DNA of 40,569 nt from Cytophagales bacterium. GTDB lineage: Bacteria; Bacteroidota; Bacteroidia; Cytophagales; Cyclobacteriaceae. This document shows, in pieces, positions 33,501-40,569 of the stretch. The notes beneath the pieces are model-generated. The model made no database searches and was not told where the DNA came from. It was given only the letters and a program-made list of their open reading frames with translations. Where the stretch lies: contig JAKSDQ010000088.1 of assembly GCA_022360015.1 (NCBI GenBank), positions 1 through 40,569 of the forward strand, read 5' to 3'. Every line of letters starts with the position of its first letter. Within the stretch, counting starts at the first letter, position 1. The position numbers and the translations under genes were made by a program.

Positions 33501-35080
33501 GAGAAATCGCAATTACCGGCTTTGCGTCGGGCGATTACAACTATTGGATCAATGCCGAAGGGTTTAGCACCTTCAATGGCGCTTTCAGTTTCGACGGGGC
33601 GGATTACACAGAACAGATCATATTGCCAACACCTGGTGAACCCATATACGAAGTAAAATTGGTTTTGCAACACGGCCCCTGGAGGGTGCCCGATGCAGGT
33701 ATATTGTTTGATGGAGAAGCCTACACCAGCGACGCCAATGGGGAGCTGCTGATCAACATGCCCTCCGGTAATTATGATTTTTTTATCATCACCACAGGAT
33801 ATGACACTTACACGGCTGTCGCCGCGGTAAACGGCACAGATGTTACCCTTACCGTTGAGCTATCCCCCCGGATAGTCAGCTCTTTTGATGTGTCGGTGAC
33901 TGACAGAAACCTGGTTCCTATTCCGGGTGCTACTGTTGATTACGGTGGGTTTATGGGCGTGACGGATGACAATGGGATAGTACGGATAGAGAATATTGCA
34001 GCCGAAAGGTTTTTTGAGATCAGCATCTCTGCCCCTGGATTCAAAGGTCAGCGGCACCGAATGTATGTCAACGAAAATGAAATAAGGCAACATTTTTTAC
34101 TGCACCCTGAGTTCGGGTTAACCCTGATCGTCGATGACGGCTCGCAGGCACTGGCCGGAGCAAAGATTGACTTTAAGGGCACAACCTATACCACCGACGC
34201 AGCGGGAGAAGTGCAGATTACCGGTCTCATCAATGGCAGCTATCGCTACGCCGTTTCCCATCCCGGCTATGAAACCCAAACGGGTACTATTAACATCGCA
34301 GGGGCAGACCTGACTGAAACCATTACACTGAATAAAGCCACTATTTCCACCTATACGCTGACTTTTTCTGTTGGCGACGGCACCAATGATCTCGCCGGGG
34401 CAGCGGTCAGTGTCGAGGGGACCACTTACATGACCGGCCCCGATGGCAAGGTGCAGGTTACCGGGCTGGCCGATGGCAACTATCAGTACACCGTTTCCTA
34501 CACAGGCTACCAGCCGGAAGCCGGTACAATAAACATCGCAGGCGCCGATGTGACATCGGCGATCACCCTGAAAAAAACCGCCCCCCTTACACACACCCTC
34601 ACTTTCTCAGTCAGCGATGGAACGGCCCCGCTGGCGGAGGTAGTCATCGACTTTGACGGATCACGTTATTCGACCGACACTTCAGGAAAAATTGAAATCA
34701 CCGCCCTGGCCAATGGCACCTACCCTTACACTGCTTCACTACCGGGGTATGAGACCATTTCGGGCACAGTCGAAATCACCGGCGCCGATCAGGACATTGC
34801 CCTTGTTTTAGAGGAGTTAATTACCGGCATTTCAGCCCGAAACGCGCTTGAGTTGCATATATACCCGGTGCCCTTTTCAGATTTTGTTTTTGTGGCGCTG
34901 AAAAATGGCCATGCCATCAGCGCTGTCGAACTGCATGACGCGGCCGGCAGAAGTCTGCGGCATTTCAGCCATCCGGGTAAGGGCGCTTTGTCTCTCGCCG
35001 ATATCAATGCCGGCACCTATTTTATGGTCGTCTCAGATGTAAACGGCAATCTGTATAGAAAAAGGGTGATCAAAAAATAG
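30575..35080 (+). CDS. 1501-residue T9SS-secreted multidomain protein (GLUG-like, InlB-like, eight regulatory-like repeats)
   Basis: Signal peptide 1-21 (ends AYAQ). Residues ~22-340: GGSGTLEDPYKISNLTDLRY, then GLUG-like beta-helix turns (GGLIGASDHDTIVGC, IGGIAGLCIQAKIDD). ~345-412: divergent InlB-type repeat (ADFSFVGWADGETVI). ~415-690: second GLUG-like block starting GGSGTSTDPFQIENIDQLQR. ~700-760: second InlB-like repeat (GYRFVEWQDKS). ~765-1425: eight carboxypeptidase-regulatory/transthyretin-like repeats of ~78 residues, the last three much alike (each with TG/TA, then L.NG/DG.Y.Y). ~1427-1501: type IX sorting domain (ELHIYPVPFSDFV, GTYFMVVSDVNG, ending RKRVIKK). It should be carried across the outer membrane by T9SS and fixed on the surface, as an adhesin or fibre-like stalk. 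No enzyme motif was seen. Confidence 0.85.
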   Translation: MFKRFTLFLAFVKAFIFPAYAQFSGGSGTLEDPYKISNLTDLRYLSENDSYWNNHFVLTSDIDASDTRNWNVVNNKALGFSPIGNTILSSGDNAFTGSFLGNGHTISNLYINRNQGDIGLFGNLRDAKIERLSLQSPEIRGNLAVGTLVGLSNNSHISYCIVLSGSVEITGEYGGGLIGASDHDTIVGCIASVAVSGNAVLGGLAGALFETALSASCSIGEITGNRAIGGIAGLCIQAKIDDVYAVSRLTSNDLPTTGALIGVLNDSELNNGFFDSDVSTVNVAIGTDNAGQSGTALNTAGFNDQSVFEAAGWNFQDDWILTTIAGFDSNPRPYLRHQVFQHEIRVIVVPATAAVIAGNTFYNTGETVTLFADAGADFSFVGWADGETVISTANPYTFTCSGPAQLTALLKENIAFAGGSGTSTDPFQIENIDQLQRINSLPSLMSRHYLLMNDIDASATANWNGGKGFQPLGYENTHQKVPFTGSIDGGGHRIEYLHINRPDEDVVGLIRRALDANISDLGLFDCFIRGRDSVGAWFGQVLPVTGFEGTELSRVYVSGEVQGQDNVGAMAGYAESIYLDNTYNTARVVGRRRVGGLMGFCKRSSIIQVYSAGPVLAGAEAGALAGRYEDSNIGYSAFDHSKSVIEEAFGNNAPGNYISGGTDSFTDPFFTEFQMGLDLTNTWQYAYGHDGFKRPCLKWEKSYRLKTAMPTGGSANDPDRLTIAGRSSGKIFAKPDPGYRFVEWQDKSRVKINTGNPVTLEVVTSDTVISPLFVARSGAYDWNLHLTDHLAPLAGATLEMENSFYSSDKDGNLTIQNLDPGVYPFTVSASKYVTYHDTLRILNTSTADTIRLNRIPEPINTVTFIVKNGLVPIPNARIALATLASPSDTLFAVTDENGQARFNNLLLVTARYKVTANGFQAFTGEFTHATSDDRAFTVQLISLHDVTFNIISDTGQPVEGAEMILDGKTYRSNSLGEIAITGFASGDYNYWINAEGFSTFNGAFSFDGADYTEQIILPTPGEPIYEVKLVLQHGPWRVPDAGILFDGEAYTSDANGELLINMPSGNYDFFIITTGYDTYTAVAAVNGTDVTLTVELSPRIVSSFDVSVTDRNLVPIPGATVDYGGFMGVTDDNGIVRIENIAAERFFEISISAPGFKGQRHRMYVNENEIRQHFLLHPEFGLTLIVDDGSQALAGAKIDFKGTTYTTDAAGEVQITGLINGSYRYAVSHPGYETQTGTINIAGADLTETITLNKATISTYTLTFSVGDGTNDLAGAAVSVEGTTYMTGPDGKVQVTGLADGNYQYTVSYTGYQPEAGTINIAGADVTSAITLKKTAPLTHTLTFSVSDGTAPLAEVVIDFDGSRYSTDTSGKIEITALANGTYPYTASLPGYETISGTVEITGADQDIALVLEELITGISARNALELHIYPVPFSDFVFVALKNGHAISAVELHDAAGRSLRHFSHPGKGALSLADINAGTYFMVVSDVNGNLYRKRVIKK

Positions 35081-35184
35081 TTGGAGGCCGTCTTTACCGG
35101 GTCGGGCGCCCGCTAATTTGCTGTTTTATGGAAATCGCTCTATTTCCGGTTAAAGCAATACAGATAGGTTGTCGCTATAAACAA

Positions 35185-35286
35185 TTTTTCACTGTAGGTG
35201 GTTTTGACTTTAGATAGTTTTTGACTGTAGATGGTTTTTCATTCCAGATAACTTTTCATTATGTAATACCTTTTCATTAACTTTAG
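35185..35286. repeat. Degenerate 16-18-nt tandem repeat
   Basis: Six units follow each other: 35185-35201, 35202-35217, 35218-35234, 35235-35252, 35253-35270 and 35271-35286. The shared pattern is TTTT(T)-CATT/GACTGTAGATGG. They lie ~100 bp after the giant gene within the 35081-35608 gap. Without spacers they are not a CRISPR. Function is unknown. Confidence 0.55.
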
Positions 35287-35394
35287 CACGCACAGCATGC
35301 TGTGATAGTGAGGGGTAATTTTTTGAACGCAGATTTTTTTGAATCAACACAAAAATACCCCGGTTTTTTATTGCTTTATAAAACAACGATATCA

Positions 35395-35608
35395 ATGCAA
35401 AGCAGAAAGATTGTTGTAAAGCCCCCACTCCTGAAAATAAAATTTGCGCTGACATGTATTTTGATTAACCTGTTTTGTGCCTGCGACTTTCGCGAGAAAG
35501 CGACTGAAAGCGACCTGAAGCGCTGGTATGACAGGCCTGCCGAATATGTAGCACTGCGTTCCCATTTGTTTCAAGAATATCAAAATCAGAGCATTATAAT
35601 TATACATC
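35395..35608 (+). pseudogene. Possible 5' remnant of a lipoprotein gene
   Basis: From ATG 35395 the frame reads MQSRKIVVKPPLLKIKF, then LTCILINLFCACDFREKATE, a plausible lipoprotein signal (lipobox ending at the Cys of CACD), then SDLKRWYDRPAEYVA. The DLK-WYD-PA wording recalls the N-terminus of GH95-type exported hydrolases, a weak resemblance. The frame continues into the oxidoreductase gene (35609 on) only as a shadow and stops at 35775. It may be a truncated gene left by a deletion, or chance. Confidence 0.3.
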
Positions 35609-36940
35609 ATGAAAATGAACAAACGGCAATTTTTAAAAAGCGCGGCGGCATTATCTTCCTTAGCGCTGCTTCCCTCCTCTTCCTGGGCACTTCTAAAAAA
35701 CGGACGCTTAAGAACAGCGCATATTGGTGTCGGCGGCATGGGGGCCGAGGATCTCAAATCCATTTCATCTCATAAGCTGGTCGATGTCACTGCCTTGTGT
35801 GATGTAGACGCAAACAATTTAGCCGCGGCAAAAAAATTACACCCCAATGCCAAAACCTTTTCCGACTACAGAAAACTTCTCGATGACATAGGAAGCGCCA
35901 TCGATGCAGTGATTGTATCGACACCTGACCACACCCATGCGCCGGCCTCAATGATGGCGATGGAAATGGGCAAACCTGTGTATTGTCAAAAGCCCCTCAC
36001 CCACCACGTGTCAGAAGCCAGGGCCATGTTAAAGCTGGCTGACGAAAAGAATCTTGTGACCCAAATGGGCATTCAGGTGCACTCTTTTTATGATTACAGG
36101 CTAGCCACTTTACTCATACAATCCGGAATTATCGGCAAAGTCAGTACGGTCAGGGCCTGGTCTCCCAAAAACTGGGGTTATGACGGTCCTGCCCCGGTGG
36201 GAAGTGATCCCGTGCCTGAATCTTTAGACTGGAACCTTTGGCTGGGCACTTCTGCCAAAAGGCCTTACAAAGAAAATGTTTATCATCCCGGAAACTGGCG
36301 AAAACTTTTGGATTTTGGTTGTGGCACCCTGGGAGATATGGGCGTGCACATTTTTGACACACCCTATAATGCCCTGGCCTTAGACGTGCCCCTCACCATT
36401 AAAAACAAATGCAGAAAACCCACCGGATTCGGATTTCCGGAAAACAACATTGTCTCCTACAAATTTCCGGGCACCCAATACACGACCAATACTTTGAAGT
36501 GGGTATGGTATGATGGCCCTGGCGCTCCAAAAAAGCACAAGGATTTGGCACTGCCCGACAATGAAACACTTCCTGACCAAGGCGCTATGTTTGTCGGAGA
36601 AAAGGGCAGGTTGCTTTTACCTCATTTCATGGAACTGCCCAGGTTGATTGTCGACGGCAAATACGAGCAGATCGATGTAGCCAAATTTGACACAGCCAAT
36701 CAACTCGGCGCGCCCGTCAATGACCCAAATAAGCACTACCACCAGTTTGTGGATGCCTGCCTGGGAAAAGACAAATGCAGCGCCCCCTTCTCCTATGCGG
36801 CAAGGCTCACCGAAACCATCCTTCTGGGAGTGATTGCCGGCCGTTTTCCCAACAAAACCCTTCAATGGAACAACGAAGCCGCCAAATTCTCGGAGGAAGC
36901 GGCTAATAAATTTTTAGATTCGAAGTACAGGGCTTTTTGA
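35609..36940 (+). CDS. Exported Gfo/Idh/MocA-family oxidoreductase
   Basis: 443 residues. The N-terminus KMNKRQFLKSAAALSSLALL is a Tat-like signal with KR in place of RR. NAD(P)-binding fold: RTAHIGVGGMGAEDLKSIS, VDVTALCDVD, VIVSTPDHTHAPASMMAMEM and GKPVYCQKPLTHHVSEA, which holds the family EKP-like motif as QKP. The second domain (GTLGDMGVHIFDTPYNALAL, with the conserved D-x-x-x-H type pair) matches the C2-type domain of many Bacteroidota exported dehydrogenases that act on sugars or inositol-like substrates. The gene stands alone, with the DUF2326 relic joined directly behind its stop. The substrate is unknown. Confidence 0.9.
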   Translation: MKMNKRQFLKSAAALSSLALLPSSSWALLKNGRLRTAHIGVGGMGAEDLKSISSHKLVDVTALCDVDANNLAAAKKLHPNAKTFSDYRKLLDDIGSAIDAVIVSTPDHTHAPASMMAMEMGKPVYCQKPLTHHVSEARAMLKLADEKNLVTQMGIQVHSFYDYRLATLLIQSGIIGKVSTVRAWSPKNWGYDGPAPVGSDPVPESLDWNLWLGTSAKRPYKENVYHPGNWRKLLDFGCGTLGDMGVHIFDTPYNALALDVPLTIKNKCRKPTGFGFPENNIVSYKFPGTQYTTNTLKWVWYDGPGAPKKHKDLALPDNETLPDQGAMFVGEKGRLLLPHFMELPRLIVDGKYEQIDVAKFDTANQLGAPVNDPNKHYHQFVDACLGKDKCSAPFSYAARLTETILLGVIAGRFPNKTLQWNNEAAKFSEEAANKFLDSKYRAF

Positions 36941-36941
36941 A

Positions 36942-37814
36942 AGCAAGAAAATATCATTTGATGATTCAGACAATGAAGATGTAGATTTGACTCCTTTTAG
37001 CATTGAGGATAAAATTTCTCACAATTTTATTCAAAGAAATAAACCATTAATTTTTGAATACAGTAGGTACTATCCAAAAATCAACTCGTTATATAATGAA
37101 CTTGAAAAGCAGGGATCCTTCAAAAAGCAAAAATTTCTTCGAAATATTAGACAACTATATATTCGAACAAAGGGTAAATATGTGTTAAACTTTATTTTGA
37201 AAGAATTACCTGATTTGGAAAATCAAATAAAGGAGATCAAGCGTTTAATAGATTCATTTAGAGAAAAAGAACGTTCTTACACTGATACTCTTCAAAAGTC
37301 CGGTGCCCTGGATGAACTCCAAAATGTTATAAGGAAATTAAACGCTGCATATGAAAAACGAGGAGCCCTAGAAGAACAAAAAAGATTGTGGAATAACTCA
37401 ATATCAACACAAGATACGTTATCCAATGAACTGGAAAATATTAATAAAGGTATAGATTCAAAGGAAAAATTAATTAAGGACAGGATTATACTTTTTAACA
37501 AGTATTTTGCAGCAATCTCTTTTCGGTTATATGATGAACAATTTATTCTAAGCTATGACAAAAACGAACGAGGCTACGAATAGAATATTTCTTCCTTAAC
37601 AGGAAATCTTGGTACTGGTAAAAAGAAAGGACAGATAGCTGCATTTGATTTGGCCTATATTCAATTCGCTCAAGAAGTTGGAATTGACCATCTTCATTTT
37701 ATCATGCACGATCAAATTGAAAACGTTCATGATAATCAAATATCCAACCTTTTAACAGAAATAATAGGTGGGATAAATTGTCAATATATTCTGCCTGGCA
37801 GTGATGAAGCCTAA
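36942..37814 (+). pseudogene. Decayed DUF2326 coiled-coil ATPase-associated gene
   Basis: One frame from 36942 to 37814 contains a long coiled coil (ELPDLENQIKEIKRLIDSFR, RKLNAAYEKRGALEEQ) and then the DUF2326 core (SLTGNLGTGKKKGQIAAFDL, HFIMHDQIENVHDNQISNLL, INCQYILP). The frame is interrupted by a single TAG at 37581-37583 just before the core. The 5' end, where the Walker A ATPase part should be, is missing and the frame runs back into the oxidoreductase gene without a start. The 3' end breaks off shortly after the core. DUF2326 proteins belong to SMC-like ABC ATPase systems of suspected conflict/defence role, so this is a relic of such a cassette. From 37815 to the next feature no gene is supported. 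Confidence 0.75.
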
Positions 37815-38054
37815 AATGTTGGATTTCAGCACGGAAATTGCCAGCACATACTTCAATCCGGTGATAGGTATTTTCTCAATCACTGAACACACTTATTTAT
37901 TATTATATCAATTAAAGTTCATCTATAAATCAGGTAAAAAAGGTGGATGGCCGCGGGGATACCTTAAACATTAATGCAATATTATGTTTCTTCAAATGAC
38001 TACAAAAAATATTCGATTTTTTTGACAAATTATAAAATTTGTTGCATTTTGGCT

Positions 38055-38081
38055 TTTGGAAAAATAAGTAGTTTTTCCAAA
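38055..38081. promoter_or_regulatory. Inverted repeat just upstream of the locus 3 sigma gene
   Basis: TTTGGAAAAA (38055-38064) pairs perfectly with TTTTTCCAAA (38072-38081) around TAAGTAG, ending 25 bp before the sigma ORF. The flanking sequence repeats TTGCA on both sides (38042-38046 and 38083-38087). It could be an operator or a leader hairpin. Confidence 0.45.
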
Positions 38082-38106
38082 GTTGCAAAGCCTATAATTT
38101 CAAACA

Positions 38107-38583
38107 TTGTTTAAAAAGCTTATATACTTCTTTTGCCGGTCGTATAAAATATCCCGGAATAACTTACTGAAAAAATCAGTAAAAGGAGATGAAAATGCTT
38201 TGCGCCAGCTTGTCTACAAGTACCACGATGAGTTGGTCCGTTATGCGGTCGACTATGTAAAATCCAGGAGTCTGTCAGAGAAAATTGTTGAGCAGGTCTT
38301 TGCCGAGGTCTGGAACAATCCTCATAAGCACCAAGTAGACTTTGACGCTTCGGCGTCTGATAATCTCCACAAAATCACCTGCCGGCTGGTATTTGATTAC
38401 TTACAAAAAACGGCCTCAGATCTCAAACTGAAAAGGGAAATATGGAAGTCTCTGCTGCAGACCAGTATCAGCATTGAAGATGAAAAAATACGCGCTGAGG
38501 TGCTCAATTTCACCCTTAAGAGCTTAGATAACCTTAGCCTTCAGAAAGAGTTGATTCAAAGCAAAATCAATTCTATCTCCTGA
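38107..38583 (+). CDS. Degenerate or truncated ECF sigma factor, locus 3
   Basis: 158 residues from a TTG start; the frame has no Met codon at all and opens only at 38098. Region 2 is recognisable: LLKKSVKGDENALRQLVYKY, ELVRYAVDYVK, SEKIVEQVFAEVWNNPHK. Region 4, which should give a helix-turn-helix with a conserved LP..-R..F motif, is not seen; the last ~40 residues (DEKIRAEVLNFTLKSLDNLS...) are helical without it. The product would bind core polymerase at best but not a -35 box. It lies 91 bp before a normal FecR gene and in the place where the other loci have a complete sigma factor, so either this gene is decaying or it is a sigma-like protein of altered function. Confidence 0.65.
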   Translation: MFKKLIYFFCRSYKISRNNLLKKSVKGDENALRQLVYKYHDELVRYAVDYVKSRSLSEKIVEQVFAEVWNNPHKHQVDFDASASDNLHKITCRLVFDYLQKTASDLKLKREIWKSLLQTSISIEDEKIRAEVLNFTLKSLDNLSLQKELIQSKINSIS

Positions 38584-38674
38584 AAACCCGGATAATCACC
38601 ACAATTTCGGAGTCTTTTTCTTATTAAAACCAGGTTTTTAACATTTTGCCTTTAACGAGGTATTGTTTTCTCAT

Positions 38675-39721
38675 ATGAATGACAGCAGAAAACGCATCGA
38701 ACTATTGCTTCAAAGGTTAAGCCAGGGTTCAATTTCACAAGAGGAATTTGAATCACTGATAACTTACCTAAAGCATACTACCGACGAGGACGAACTTCGC
38801 CGGATGAAAGATACATTTTACAAAAAAAAGTATAGAGGAAAAAAACCTGTACCTTATTCAAATCAACACAAGGATGAAGTAATTGCAAAAGTGATGTCCG
38901 GTAAAATAGACCGGAAAAAAACCGCCCGGCAGTCCGTGGCCCGGAAGGTAGATTTCAGGTGGCACAAGGTAGCCGCCGCATTTTTCCTGTTTACAATTTC
39001 AGCATTACTGATGTACTACATAAAAGGCGGTCATTGGTTTTCAGGCGAGTCAACAGTTTACATAGAAAAGGCAAATCCCAATGGTAAAAAATCGACCATC
39101 ACCTTATCCGATGGTTCCGTCATTCAATTGAATTCGGGCAGCAGGATCGTCTATCCTAAAACCTTCAACGGAACAACAAGAGACATCATGCTGGAAGGGG
39201 AAGCATTTTTTACAGTTGCCGAAGATCCGGAAAGGCCCTTTCACATTAAAACCGGGGATTTGGTCACAACAGTATTAGGTACCTCATTTAACATTTCGGC
39301 GTATCATGATGCGCATAACATTCAGGTGGGGGTTGTATCAGGAAAGGTATCTGTAACCAGGTACGGTGATACGGATAAAGAAAAAGAGGTCCTGATACTC
39401 GGCCCCGATGAACTGGCAAGCTTCGACCCGCTCAGGGAGATGCTGGTCAAAAAAAGCATGGACGTCAGCCATTTGACCGATTGGAAAGACGGCGTATTGA
39501 GATTTAATGACACCCCTTTCAGGAAAGCGATGCAGAAGGTGGAAAAATGGTATGGTGTAAAGGTAAAGGTAGAAGGTGATCATTTTGAAAATTGTGTTCT
39601 CCGGGGAGGGTATAAAGATTTGAGTTTGCAAAAGCTTTTAGAAGCGCTACAATTTACGTTGAACCTTTCTTTTGAATACATCGACGATGGGGTGCTTATC
39701 ACCGGTGATGGATGTAAGTGA
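38675..39721 (+). CDS. FecR-family anti-sigma factor, locus 3
   Basis: ATG at 38675 is chosen over the in-frame TTG at 38663; 348 residues. The cytoplasmic N-terminus (LLLQRLSQGSISQEEFESLI) is followed by a membrane helix at ~97-116 (KVAAAFFLFTISALLMYYI) and the periplasmic FecR domain (LSDGSVIQLNSGSRIVYPKTF, IMLEGEAFFTVAEDPERPF, TTVLGTSFNISAYH), then the STN-contacting domain (WKDGVLRFNDTPFRKAMQKV). It is intact although the sigma gene in front looks incomplete. It should regulate the SusC gene at 39919. Confidence 0.93.
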   Translation: MNDSRKRIELLLQRLSQGSISQEEFESLITYLKHTTDEDELRRMKDTFYKKKYRGKKPVPYSNQHKDEVIAKVMSGKIDRKKTARQSVARKVDFRWHKVAAAFFLFTISALLMYYIKGGHWFSGESTVYIEKANPNGKKSTITLSDGSVIQLNSGSRIVYPKTFNGTTRDIMLEGEAFFTVAEDPERPFHIKTGDLVTTVLGTSFNISAYHDAHNIQVGVVSGKVSVTRYGDTDKEKEVLILGPDELASFDPLREMLVKKSMDVSHLTDWKDGVLRFNDTPFRKAMQKVEKWYGVKVKVEGDHFENCVLRGGYKDLSLQKLLEALQFTLNLSFEYIDDGVLITGDGCK

Positions 39722-39816
39722 AGTAACCGGACTGGCAGTAATCCTTAAAACAATACATGAATACTTTAAACTTAAAAGATAAATGCCCATGAAATAACAC
39801 AAAAACCATAAAAATG

Positions 39817-39872
39817 AAAAGGTCTGTTTAACCGATAAATCTTCGACCATTTAGCTGAAAAACAGACCTTTT
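39817..39872. terminator. Hairpin in the fecR-susC gap, locus 3
   Basis: AAAAGGTCTGTTT (39817-39829) pairs perfectly with AAACAGACCTTTT (39860-39872) around a 30-nt loop. It has T-rich continuation on both strands (TTTTTC on plus; TTTTCATTTTTATGG on minus). It could end transcripts in either direction. Its place matches the hairpins of loci 1 and 2. I did not find a TAnnTTTG box at the matching place on the minus strand. Confidence 0.55.
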
Positions 39873-39918
39873 TCGGATTGATTAATAAAACAAAGTTTTA
39901 ATTAACCACTGTAAAATT

Positions 39919-40569
39919 ATGAAAATTCTTTACAAGACCCTAATACTAAAAATGTCCAAAGGTCTGTTACATGGCATTATCATTGCCATCATCTTTTCCA
40001 GTTATTTAATTGCCGGAAATACACATGCCCAGGCTCCCAGCATCAGACATGTAAAAATATCGCTGGACCTGGAAAACACATCATTACCCAAAGTTTTTGC
40101 GGCCATCGAAGCAAAGACAGCCTTCATTTTTTCTTACGAAAAGAACCTGATTGCCAGCAGGTTGGATGCTATCACCATAAAAGTGAAAAATCAAAGTGTG
40201 GCTGCAGTTCTGGAAAAGGTTGCCAAAGAAACAGGCCTTTCATTTAAGCAGATCAAAGCCAACATTATGGTGAAAGTACCGCCATCAATGAATCGGCGTG
40301 CCGGACAAAAGTCAACAATAGCAGACCGAATAATAAAGGGAAAAATAACCGATGAAAATGGCGAACCACTCAGTGGAGCAACCATCCTGATAAAAGGAAC
40401 CACCATTGGGGCTGTTGCGGATTTGGAAGGAAGTTATACGATATCATTGCCGGATGATGCTACGACCCTGGTATTCACTTTTATTGGTTTTGTGCCACAG
40501 GAAATATCAATTGGTGGAAGAAATGTCATCGATGTGGTAATGGTTGCCGACCTGACAACCTTAGATGAA
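39919..40569 (+). CDS. SusC-family TonB-dependent transporter, locus 3, N-terminal part only
   Basis: 217 codons to the window edge. Signal/anchor region ~1-43 (GIIIAIIFSSYLIAGNTHAQ); STN domain ~48-118 (VKISLDLENTSLPKVFAAIE, KNQSVAAVLEKVAKETGLSF); carboxypeptidase-regulatory-like domain ~140-212 (IKGKITDENGEPLSGATILI, DATTLVFTFIGFVPQE); the last residues ADLTTLDE enter the plug linker. It resembles the other two SusC proteins only at family level. The missing barrel and SusD are expected to the right. Confidence 0.92.
   Translation, partial: MKILYKTLILKMSKGLLHGIIIAIIFSSYLIAGNTHAQAPSIRHVKISLDLENTSLPKVFAAIEAKTAFIFSYEKNLIASRLDAITIKVKNQSVAAVLEKVAKETGLSFKQIKANIMVKVPPSMNRRAGQKSTIADRIIKGKITDENGEPLSGATILIKGTTIGAVADLEGSYTISLPDDATTLVFTFIGFVPQEISIGGRNVIDVVMVADLTTLDE

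Noticed and set aside
34118-34594. 158-codon minus-strand ORF
   Set aside because: Antisense shadow of the repeated stalk of the giant secreted protein; its repeats merely mirror the coding repeats.
35185-35286. CRISPR-like array
   Set aside because: Units adjoin without unique spacers, are degenerate and only ~17 nt long; no cas genes are present.
35609-35775. Continuation of the 35395 frame into the oxidoreductase gene
   Set aside because: It is out of frame with the well-supported Gfo/Idh/MocA gene and is only a shadow there.
36942-37814. A working DUF2326 defence system
   Set aside because: The ATPase part and partner genes are missing and the frame holds a stop; only a relic can be claimed.
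37804-37974. 56-codon plus-strand ORF after the DUF2326 relic
   Set aside because: It overlaps the end of the relic frame, matches nothing recognisable and lies in decayed DNA.

Overview
The window is chromosomal DNA of a Bacteroidota bacterium. The evidence is SusC/SusD pairs, FecR-type anti-sigma factors beside ECF sigma factors, a type IX secretion C-terminal domain, scarce Shine-Dalgarno sequences and AT-rich gaps. The genus cannot be fixed from the sequence alone. No rRNA, tRNA, CRISPR array or intact insertion sequence was seen.

Layout. 1-23567 is almost entirely minus strand and holds two full-length paralogous nutrient-uptake loci, each read as sigma factor > FecR anti-sigma > SusC > SusD > exported enzymes. 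Locus 1 (11698 down to 1547, perhaps on to 1) carries a BNR/Asp-box protein, a Tat-type metallophosphoesterase-like protein and a cut-off exported beta-repeat protein. Locus 2 (23567 down to 12010) carries a very large tripeptidyl-peptidase-II-like S8 protein and a Tat-type class V PLP enzyme. The two SusC proteins are nearly identical in the carboxypeptidase-regulatory, plug and early barrel parts but unrelated-looking in the N-terminal STN signalling domain; sigma and FecR also differ. One transporter body therefore seems to have been wired to two sensors and two enzyme sets. A third locus starts at the right edge on the plus strand (degenerate sigma factor > FecR > SusC, cut at 40569).

23700-30600 is a patchwork: an MNT/HEPN toxin-antitoxin pair, a small XRE regulator beside a very AT-rich divergent region, small unknown ORFs (two joined by a single in-frame TGA), a NosR-like FMN-binding membrane protein with a broken 5' end, a PhoA-type alkaline phosphatase, an outer-membrane MetA-like barrel, and a short MscS-like channel followed by an unlisted 47-residue membrane protein. 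Several palindromic repeats lie in the gaps. 30575-35080 encodes a 1501-residue secreted protein with GLUG-like and InlB-like blocks, eight carboxypeptidase-regulatory-like repeats and a T9SS sorting domain. It is followed by a Gfo/Idh/MocA oxidoreductase and a decayed DUF2326 gene.

Most notable: in both complete loci the fecR-susC gap holds an intrinsic terminator pointing antisense to the operon, at the end of a putative RNA of about 105 nt. This is the arrangement of cis-antisense sRNAs such as DonS in Bacteroides fragilis. Other points are the Asp-to-Glu change in the S8 triad, a 51-bp palindromic insert inside a fecR gene, and a sigma factor without a recognisable region 4.
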